From: Parietaria judaica
Lineage: Eukaryota; Streptophyta; Magnoliopsida; Rosales; Urticaceae
DNA: 64,000 bases
Direction: 5' to 3'
Assembly (NCBI GenBank): GCA_954871525.1
Contig: OX940861.1
Coordinates: 11,516,842-11,580,841, forward strand
The translations under genes were made by a program, and so were the position numbers. A model generated the notes under the pieces. The model was not told the origin of the DNA, did no database searches, and saw only the letters and a list, made by a program, of their open reading frames with translations. Positions 55,524 to 64,000 of the stretch are shown one piece after another (position 1 is the stretch's first letter; every line of letters starts with the position of its first letter).

Positions 55524-56394
55524 ACGCCTAGGCCGGTCCGGAGTTGTTTTTTTTTCTTTTTTGTTTTTGAATAAGGCTTAAGGCCAAGACAATATTTTTA
55601 TGGGCAAGTCTATGGAGGCTTGAACCCTATTTTTGTAAGGTTTTTGGATCTGCCCGTGGTTAGGGCTTTTGTTACTCTGCTATCTTACTTCTATAATATT
55701 TCTTTTTTCTCAAAAATTTCTCTAATAATTTCCAGACAAAGATAATATTTTTTTCTAACTTAGTTTAATTTTGTATTTCTAGATTTTCTATAGGTAAGCT
55801 TTAAGTGTAAAAGGTCTTATTTGTTTATAACATACTTAGTCTAGGGTTTACAGACTAGGTTGACTGTCTTATGCTAAATTCGAAACTTAGAAAAATAATA
55901 ATCTTGAGATAACATACTTAAAAATAAATTGTTTACCTTGTTGGTAGGGTAGATTTGTCGTCTTGGTCGGCACTTATATTTGTCCGTTATCGTCACTTGT
56001 TGGTTAGTTCGTTCCTCAAACAATTTGTTATATAAAGATTTGGGTTTGTTACCCGTATGGGTCTGTTACCCATATAGGCTTGATGCCTTTAGAGAATGGG
56101 TCTGTTACCCGGTTAGACTTGTTGCCTTTGAGAATGAGTCTGTTACCCAGTTAGGCTTATTGCCTTTGAGAATGGGTCTGTTACCAAGTTAGGCTTGTTG
56201 CCTTAGGATTCTTTCCGATAGAGTTTGTAATGTTTTTACCTGAGGGTGCGATTTCTTCTTTTCCTTATGGCATTTGGATAGATTCAGTTGTTATTTTGGA
56301 TTGAGACTGTGCCCGTTTTTAAGCAGGTTGCCTACGTACCCCATGTTCGGGGATCAAGTCATTGCGTAGTTCATTGGAGGCCGGATAGGCCGGT
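55524..56394. repeat. Tat element 3 spacer with short tandem repeats
   Basis: About 56040-56210 has four or five ~48-bp units containing GGGTCTGTTACCC and TTGTTGCCTTTGAGAATG. Then GGTTGCCTACGTACCC...GGGATCAAGTCA...CGTAGTTC (about 56325-56376) matches the motif at 39.6 kb. The rest of the stretch is AT-rich. Confidence 0.75.
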
Positions 56395-57753
56395 ATAGGC
56401 GTAGTATTTCCTTAGGTGCATGACGTTCCAACTCCGGATGACTCTAACTCCTTCGGGGGTAGCTAGTCGGTATACGCCTGGTTTTACTACTTCCGTGACG
56501 ATGTAAGGTCATTCCCAGTTAGCCCCGAGTTTGCCCGTGTTTAGCTCGGCGGTATTCTGGAAAACTTTGTTGAGGACCATTTCTCCCACTATGAATTTTT
56601 GACGTCTGACCTTTAAATTGTAATACCTTGCTATCGAGTTTTGATAGTTGGTTATTCTTATCAAAGATTGTTCTCGTCTTTCGTCGATATGGTCGAGTTG
56701 ATTTTCCCTCATTTCGTCATTGAGTTTTGCGTTCAAAGGGGCGTGCTCCCTTCGAAGGCTGGGTGTCTCTATCTCGGTTGGTATTACAGCTTCGGTCCCG
56801 TATACCATTGATAATGGGGTTTCCCCGGTGGCCCTACGCGGGGTAGTTCTGTAGGACCAAAGAACTCCTATGAGCTCATCGGCCCATCGTCCCATTTTGG
56901 TATCTAACATTTTCTTGATTCCATCAACGATGACCCGGTTTGCAACCTCGGCTTGACCATTGCCTTGAGGATATCTTGGGGTGGATGTGTTCAAGGATAT
57001 TTTCCAATTGATGCAGAAGTTTTAGAATCTTGTGGATATGAACTAGGGTCCATTATCCGCGATAATTTCCTTTGGGAGACCGAAGCGACTTATGATTTTT
57101 TTCCACACAAAGTGCTCTACATCCACATCTTTGATGTTTTAATATACGTCGGCCTCTACCCACTTAAAAGAGTAATCGGTGGTGATCAGTAGGAACCTTT
57201 TTTCCAGCCGGAGCTAGGGGAAATGTCCGACTATGTCCATTGACCATTTCATAAACAGCCAAGGGACGGAAACTGACGAGAATTGTTTTGCTGGTCGGTG
57301 TATGGACGGGGAGTGTCTCTGAAAATTATCACACTTTCTAGCATAGGCTTCTCGGTCTGCCAACATAAAGATCCAGAAGAAACCTTGCCTTTTAGCTTTG
57401 TTGGCCAGGGACCTTCCTCCGGAATGGTTGCCACATTCCCCTTCGTGTATTTCGTGGAGTACAATTTGCACTTCGGCTTTCCCTAAGCATCTTAGGTACG
57501 GCCCGGTATAGCTGCGTTTGTACAATTTCCCATCGATTATAAAAATTCTGGCGTTTTGGATCCGAAGTTTCATGGCCTTCTGCTTATCTTGAGGTTCGGT
57601 TCCAGTTAGAATATAATTGATGATCGGGGTCCTCCAATCATCCTCTTCTATTCGGATGGTGCAAACTTCGCGTGTAACGCTGGGTTTCTCTATTGACTCG
57701 ACCAGAATTATCCTTTTAATCTCAGGGTACGAGGTGGAGGCTATTCCGGGCAA
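56395..57753 (-). pseudogene. Tat element 3 integrase
   Basis: Minus-strand pieces. From 57753: zinc-binding region (EIHEGECGNHSGG) and WSMDIVGHFP, then frame breaks between 57214 and 56994. The rest of the core and C-terminal part lie at 56994-56509 (STPRYPQGNGQAEVANRVIV, WSYRTTPRRATGETPLSMVY, NKVFQNTAELNTGKLGANWE), with the C-terminal end near 56400 in another register. The expected Gln after TPRYP is kept here, unlike element 1. Confidence 0.85.
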
Positions 57754-58640
57754 TGCGTCTGCGAACGCGTTCTCACTTCGTGGTATTTTAATTACTTTGG
57801 CATGGTCAATTTCCTTATTAGATCCTTTACTACCGCGAGGTATCTTTCCATCCAGTCATCTCTGGTGGCGTACTCGCCACTGATCTGACTCGTGACTAGC
57901 TTGGAGTCGGAATGGGCCCTAATTCTACGGGCCCCTACGACTAGACCGGCTATCAAGGCCTCGTATTCGGTCTCATTGTTTGTCGCGTGGAATTTTAGTC
58001 TGAAAGACTGTTCCATCACTTCTCCCATGTGGGATATCAAATGGATTCCAATCCCTGACCCTCCTTGATTTGAGGCCTCGTCTACCTCGAGTCTCAATTC
58101 TTCATTTTCGTGAACCTCTTTCGAGCCGTCGGCTGGGAGTTCGATTAAGTTCGATTAGAAAATCTGCTAACACTTGTGACTTTGCACAATTACGAATTTT
58201 GTATTCTATATTGAATTCGCTCAGCTCGACTAACCATTTGGTGAGTCTTCCCGATTAGTTCGGGCTATGGAGTATGATTCTCAAGGGTTGGGTAGTCATG
58301 ACCATAATGGTGTGAGATTGAAAGTAAGGCCGAAGCTTTCTCATTGCGGTGATCATTACCAATGCAAGTTTTTCTATGGCCGGGTATCTAGTTTCAGCAT
58401 CTTCCAAGAATTTGCTTATGTAGAATATGGGCCTTTGTTCCCCACGGTCCTCTCTTACTATAACCCCACTTACTGCCGATGGTAAGACTGCCATATACAA
58501 TAGTAACGGCTCTCCCAAGATCGATTTAGAGAGTATGGGCGGAGTAGAGAAGTATCTCTTCAGCTTTTGGAATGCTTCCTCGCATTCTTCAGTCCATACG
58601 AACTTTTTATTGCTTTTAGGAGTTTGTAGAATGGCAAACA
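57754..58640 (-). pseudogene. Tat element 3 RNase H domains
   Basis: 58641-58255 is the connection/first RNase H (FVWTEECEEAFQKLKRYFST, FYISKFLEDAETRYPAIEKL), ending in a TAG. 58097-57792 is the archaeal-type second RNase H (NQGGSGIGIHLISHMGEVME, NNETEYEALIAGLVVGARRI). Its first catalytic region reads LEVDEASN where element 1 has LQVDGSAT. Frame shifts separate the parts. Confidence 0.85.
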
Positions 58641-59900
58641 TTTGTCCTTCGCTCGCGATATGAACCGAGCTGCGATTCTCCCGGCCAATTTTTGCGCTTC
58701 CCTAACATTCCTCAGATAAGGCATGTTTTGGAAGGCTTTGATTTGGTTGGGATTGACTTCTATTCCTCGCTATGTGACCAGATAGCCCAAGAATTTTCCT
58801 GAAGTTACCCTAAAGGTACATTTTATCGTGTTAAGTTTCATTTGATACTTTCGAAGTATTTCGAAACATTCTTCTTGGTGGATACGTGATCTGTTGCTTG
58901 GGAGGACTTCACCAACATATCATCGATGGAGACTTCCATAGTCTTGTGAAGTTTCTCGGAAAACATTTGGTTGACTAACCTCTCATATGTGGCCCCAACA
59001 TTCTCTAATCCGAAGGGCATTACTTTGTAGCAGTAGATGCCTTTGTCAGTTATGAAGGCCGTTTTTTCTTGGTCCTCGGGGTGCATAAGGATTTGGTTAT
59101 ATTCTGAGAATGCATCCATGAACGACAATATTTTGTGTCCACATGTTGCTTCGACTAGTCGGTCAATGTGGGGCATCGAGAAGCTGTCTTTTGGGCATGC
59201 TTTGTTCAGGATGGTAAAGTCGATCCAGACTCTAGCCTTCCCATTTTTCTTTTTCACTACTATTGTATTTGCTAACCAGTCCGGGTATTTCACCTCCCGG
59301 ATAGATCCGGTTTGCAACAGTTTTGCTACTTCTTCGTTTACCGTTTGGGCCCGACAGGACCCAATTTTTGCCTTTTTTGTTTTACCGGCTTGTAGCTGGG
59401 GTTCACATTTAGGAGGTGGGTTATGATGCTCAGGTCTATACCTGGCATATCCTAATAGGACCAAGCAAAACAATCCCGGTTTTTGGTGAAGAATTTGAGG
59501 AGTTCCTTTCTGACGTTATTTTCCAGCCCGACCCCGATTCCTACCCGGTGATCTATGTTATCAGGGTTTATCTGGACCTGGACTGTCATTTCCACGTTGG
59601 GACCGTTAGAATCGTTGGTCCCTTCTTGGGTATTTTCTTCTTTTTCCTTCTCTACCGCCATCAGGTGCTATGCGGGGGTGCTCTTCTGGCCGGTCTTGCT
59701 AGTCTGGAAGTTCCGGAAGGCGCTCATATAGGAGATTCTCCATTGCTTCTGGTTCCTTCTGACCTCAACGATCTTCCCGTCCGACTAGGGGAAGCGGACT
59801 AGCTGATGGTAGGTAGACGATACGACTTTCATCATGGTAGCCAGGGCCTTCCTAGGATCATGTTGTACACTGACGGGCAGTCTAACACTAGGAAGTTCTT
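58641..59900 (-). pseudogene. Tat element 3 reverse transcriptase and end of protease
   Basis: RT pieces from 59473 to 58838: PDWLANTIVVKKKNGKARVW, LNKACPKDSFSMPHIDRLVE, CYKVMPFGLENVGATYERLV. The catalytic box reads SIDDMLVKS, Tyr replaced by Ser. Around 59880-59790 the minus strand still reads CPSVYNMILGRPWL and SSTYHQLVRFP, the C-terminal protease motif. Beyond it the sequence switches to the plus-strand gypsy element. Confidence 0.85.
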
Positions 59901-59939
59901 GATTTTTCCTATTCCCGTCGTACCTTGGCAGGTTCACGC

Positions 59940-62850
59940 ACCTGCAATCCGCGAGTTTGACACTTGTGATAGCCGTTGAGAAGGGTGTTCTCCTCGACTC
60001 CTCTACCAGCAGAAAAATTAGCGCTGAGCAGCGCCACGAACTCAAGTTTATTGACGATTGCACAGTTCAGAGAGGAGATAAAGACTTCCAAGATGGTTTA
60101 TGTGCTTCTCGGGAAATAAATTACCAAAAACAGCCTTGTTCCCGATGCAGTCGCTCCGTTACTGGCTGAGTTCCGAGATGTATTCCCCGAGGACCTCCCC
60201 GACGGTCTTCCACCTCTCCGAGACATCCACACCATACTGATCTAGAGCCGGGAGCAGCCCTTCCTCACCGACCACACTATAGGATGAGTCCGAGCGAGCA
60301 CAAAGAGCTACAGAGACAAGTCGAAGAGCTTATCGCAAAAGGACACATACGGAAGAGGATGAGTCCTATAGCGGTTCCGGCTTTGTTGACGCCAAGGAAG
60401 GACGGGTCTTGGCGTATGTGCGTGGACAGCCGAGCAGTGAATAAAATCACCGTGAGGTATCGTTTTCCCATTCCTCGTCTTGATGATTTGTTGGATAAGA
60501 TTAGCGGCGCCAAAGTCTTTTCACGATTGGACTTGAAGAGCGGGTATTATCAGATTTGTATGCGGCACGGAGACGAGTGGAAATCAGCGTTTAAAACACG
60601 TGAGGGACTGTACGAGTGGATGGTGATGCCATTTGGTTTGTCAAACGCCCCAAGAACTTTTATGCGAGTAATGAATCAGCCTTTGCGCCCTTTCATTGGT
60701 CATTTTGTCGTCGTGTACTTTGACGATATTCTGATTTATAGCGCCGACCCTGACACACAACTTGAGCATGTGCGAGAAGTGCTCAAAGCTTTATGAAAAG
60801 AGCAGTTTTATGCCGCGGTGAAGAAGTGTGTGTTCATGACGCCGAAAGTCTTATTCCTCGGCTATGTTATTTCTAGTGACGGGTTACAGGACGACGAAGC
60901 AAAAGTTGAGGCGGTTTAGAATTGGCCTAGGCCGAAGTCAATCACAAAGGTGTTAAGCTTTCACGGTCTCGCTTCATTTTATCGTCGTTTCGTCTCCCAT
61001 TTTAGTAAGATCATGGCACCACTCACAGATTGTATATGCGTTACTCAGTTCGAGTGGACAAGCGATGCCGATGCGGCTTTTGAGCGGATCAAGGAACAGC
61101 TCACCACTGCGCCTATTTTAGTACTTTCAGATTTTTCACGACCGTTCGAGCTTCACACAGATGCCTCAAAGACGGGTATAGGGGCTGTTCTTAGTCAAAG
61201 CGGTCGACCCGTGGCGTATTTTAGCGAGAAAATCTCCGGTGTGCGGCTTAATCATAGCACCTATGACGTAGAGTTCTACGCTGTCGTTCAAGCCGTTAAA
61301 CAATGGAGACATTATCTATTTCACTGCGAATTTGTGCTCTACACCGACCATGATTCTCTCTGACACCTTCATCGCAAGACAAAGTGTCTGCTCGTCATGC
61401 GAGGTGGATTTCTTTCCTCGAAGGGTTCACATTCGTTGTGAAGCACAAAGCGGGTGTTACCAATCGTGTTACTGATGCCCTTAGCCGTCGAACCATTTTC
61501 TTGTTCACCATGAGAGTCGAGGTGCCCGAGTTCGAGTCGTTCAAAGACTTGTTCTCTTCTGACCCGTATTTCTTGACTATCCTCGCCGATGTTCAAACTG
61601 GCAAGCGTTCGGACTTTCTCCTACACAACGGTTTCCTTTTCCGCGGAAATCAATTGTGTGTTCCGGAATGCAGCTTACGGCTACAAATTATACAGGAGTT
61701 ACATGGTGAGAGACACGTTGGAGGAGATCGGACGCTTCAACTTGTTCAATCTTCTTACTTTTGGCCTGGTATGCGTAGCGAAGTTCACCGGTATGTGCAG
61801 CGGTGCCGTATTTGTCAAGTTTCCAAGGGCGGTGCGACCAACGCGGGGCTTTACATGCCGCTGCCTATTCCATATCGGCCATGAACCGACATTAATGGAC
61901 TTCGTGCTAGGATTGCCGCGGACTCAGCGAGGTAACGACTCGATCTTTGTTGTAGTCGATCGTTTCTCTAAAATGACACATTTTATCCCATGTAAGAAGA
62001 CCACATATGCCGTCAACGTTGCTAAATTATTCTTCCGCGATGTTTATCGTATTCATGGACTTTTGGCATCTATTGTGTTCGATCGTGATACGCGGTTCAT
62101 CAGTCATTTTTGGCGGAGCTTGTGGAAAATGGTGAATACGAAGCTTGATTTTAGTAGTGCTTATCATTCACAGACTAACGGACAAACTGAGGTAGTTAAT
62201 CGCTCCTTTGGTAATCTACTTCGGTGCCTCGTCGGAAATCACCCAAAAGGATGGGACCAAAAGCTTAGCCAAACCGAATTTACTTACAACCATGTTGTCA
62301 ATCGAAGCACAGGTTTCAGCCCTATTTAGATTGTTTATTCTGCTCAACCACGTGGGCCTTTGGATCTCATTCCTATACCGAGCATGGAGAAGATGCATGG
62401 GAAAGCCGCTGATTTTGTCGCGGGACTGCTGGACGTCCATAAGACGGTGTGCGACAACCTCTCCGCCGCTAATGCTCGTTACAAGGCTCATGCCGACCAG
62501 CGCCGTCGTCACGTTGAGTTCGAGGTTGGTGATTTCGTGTGGGCTGTCCTCACTAAGGAGCGCTTCTCAACCGGTGATTACAACAAGCTTGCAGCCAAGA
62601 AGATTGGACCAGTGGAGATCGTTGAGAAAATCAACGCTAATGCCTACCGTCTTAAGCTCCCGAGGCACATCCGCACCGCCGACATGTTCAACGTGAAGCA
62701 TCTCATTCCTTTCCATGATGACTATTTAGAAGACGACGCCAAGACTTCGAGGACGAATTCTCTCGAGCCCAGAGGGAATGATGCAGAGCTGAGTGATGCA
62801 GAGCTGATGCATATCAACCCGCTCGACTTTGAACCATCATATCTCTTTAC
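59940..62850 (+). pseudogene. Chromovirus-like Ty3/gypsy pol, decayed
   Basis: Plus strand. RT begins near 60140 ([20 protein letters not shown]) and continues 60284-60796 with [19 protein letters not shown] sequence, [39 protein letters not shown] and intact YFDDILIYS. The RT is stopped by TGA at 60794-60796 and TAG near 60917. RNase H follows (FELHTDASKTGIGAVLSQSG; LYTDHDSL, then a stop), then HARWISFLEGFTFVVKHKAG, integrase zinc finger (HGERHVGGDRT...CRICQVSK), core (MDFVLGLPRTQRGNDSIFVV, AYHSQTNGQTEVVNR) and the C-terminal GPVEIVEKINANAYRLKLP and FNVKHLIPF. Several frameshifts split it. The lineage looks like CRM/Galadriel-type chromoviruses, but no chromodomain was recognised. Confidence 0.85.
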
Positions 62851-62946
62851 TCGGGTGTCCGTTTTCTGCGCTCTACGTATCGATTCGAAGCTACGGAAGT
62901 TATCTACTCAGAGAAGTAAAAATATATGCACAGTTTTATCATTTTA

Positions 62947-63400
62947 GTGTGTTTTGCGTGGGTTTTTAATTTTGTGCGCAGTTTGACGTTTTTACCCTTT
63001 TTATTGTCAGTTTAGTTTTTGACTATTGGTTGCCTTAGGGTTTCATTTGGGCTGAGGTATTTAAGCCTCACTGATACATTTTGACAGCAGCTTTTAGATT
63101 AAGAAAAGAAAAACTTTGTGTTTTCCCCAACTTCGTATTCTTGAGAATTTGATTTTGTTGCCCACAAATCTGGTATTCATTGTTTAATCAACAGGTTTTT
63201 GGAAGGATTTCGATTGGGTATTCGTGCGTCAAATCAACAATCGAAGTCGTCTTTAGCGGTGTAGTTTGCGCTTACATCATTATGTCAATGGTCCTCCAAA
63301 ACGTTAGTCATCTTTCTTTATTAGAGATTAGAGATAACCATTTTAATACCTTTCATCTTTTTTAGCATTAAAACAGTTTGGAAACAAAGCTGCTGAATTT
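62947..63400 (+). repeat. Possible 3' LTR of the chromovirus-like element
   Basis: TATTTAAGCC (about 63058-63067) is a TATA-like box, and the stretch up to about 63.3 kb has the length and position of an LTR after the integrase end. No partner copy is in the window and ends were not defined. Confidence 0.35.
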
Positions 63401-63897
63401 TTTTTTTTTTTTGATAATTTATGTTGTTATCGTTCATTATATTTTCACTATTTGTAAGTGGTTGGCTAAATACATAAGTTTTATAAAAGATTTAAGTGAG
63501 ATAAGGAACTTAATTAAAAAAAAAAATTATATCTATAAAATAATTGATAGAAAATTTCACCAAATAATTATATGAAAAGTATACAAATATATTGAAAAGT
63601 TTAAGTTCATTTGTCAAATTATAAGTATATTCGTAACCCTTAATATTAATTCAAGAATTATTAAATAATTTTATTTTTCAATGTTCAAATTACCGTATAT
63701 CCTTCTATTATTTCTTATTTTTGAGACAATATTTTTGTCGCTCATTTACTTTAAACATTTTCAACATATGCATGCATGTTGATGTAAATCTTTTAATCAC
63801 AACACAAAATTTAAAATGTAAATTCAATAATTTTTAACCAAAATGCACTAACAATAATTTTACGCTACCGTGCGAAGTGCGGTGCCATTCCACTAGT
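63401..63897 (+). mobile_element. Helitron-like 3' terminus in AT-rich DNA
   Basis: CCGTGCGAAGTGCGG (63868-63882) forms a 6-bp hairpin (with two G-T pairs). After 10 bases comes CTAG (63893-63896) followed by T, matching the Helitron 3' pattern. The AT-rich body upstream has no coding content, and the 5' end was not located. Confidence 0.45.
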
Positions 63898-64000
63898 GAT
63901 CATAATTCTTGGAACATGGATATCACAGTTTTATTATCATATATTATATTATATAACATGTCGTATTTTTGCATTATTGTCGTATTACAACATTTACGTA

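Larger units (their letters stand above)
52934..59900 (-). mobile_element. Third Tat-lineage gypsy element, 3' half with antisense extra ORF
   Basis: From the left: polypurine tract, spacer, a plus-strand extra gene (53.7-55.5 kb), tandem repeats (55.99-56.22 kb), then minus-strand integrase, second RNase H, RNase H, RT and the end of protease. It breaks off near 59.9 kb, where a plus-strand gypsy element begins. gag, primer binding site and the 5' LTR are missing. Multiple stops and frameshifts make it older than element 1. Confidence 0.85.

Overview
This is a nuclear plant (eudicot) segment. The evidence is intron-containing nuclear genes for chloroplast proteins (LHCA5, TIC22), a PLS-class PPR gene, a xylan glucuronosyltransferase gene, GT/AG introns, AT-rich intergenic DNA, and several plant-specific retrotransposon lineages (Sirevirus, dual-RNase-H Tat gypsy, chromovirus-like gypsy, copia). 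The species cannot be told from the sequence.

Layout. 1-3.3 kb: 3' part of a decayed Ty1/copia Sirevirus (gag with duplicated zinc knuckle, repeated polypurine tracts, 3' LTR). 3.3-13.8 kb: an alpha-amylase pseudogene whose intron carries a nearly complete, young Ty3/gypsy Tat element (3860-12633, GTAGC target-site duplication). 14.4-24.3 kb: a gene island with a PPR gene (+), a VID27/CYPRO4/DEM-like gene (+), an LHCA5 gene (+, six exons reconstructed here, 258 aa) and a WEB1-like coiled-coil gene (-). 26.0-29.9 kb: 5' half of a second Tat element. 30-35 kb: very AT-rich decayed copia material ending in a 226-bp LTR. 36-43.7 kb: mostly non-coding, with a tRNA-derived SINE, a Helitron-like end, a ~1 kb fold-back element, and a gypsy LTR-like stretch with 150-bp tandem repeats. 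43.7-51.0 kb: a GUX-type glycosyltransferase gene (-, four exons, 609 aa) with a tRNA-Arg(CCT) gene and a fold-back element inside one intron, then a TIC22 gene (-, eight exons, 280 aa). 51.7-59.9 kb: third Tat element (3' half) carrying an antisense extra ORF with its own plus-strand TATA box. 59.9-63 kb: decayed plus-strand chromovirus-like gypsy pol. 63-64 kb: AT-rich, ending in a Helitron-like 3' terminus.

The host genes are individually intact. Three serve plastids: LHCA5 (photosystem I antenna/NDH linker), WEB1-like (chloroplast photorelocation) and TIC22 (protein import). The GUX enzyme acts in Golgi xylan substitution. From memory of Arabidopsis, VID27-like, WEB1-like, TIC22 and GUX2 genes are also clustered on its chromosome 4, so this looks like a conserved block expanded by retrotransposons. 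All exon borders are inferred by eye from reading frame, GT/AG sites and family resemblance; no search was run.
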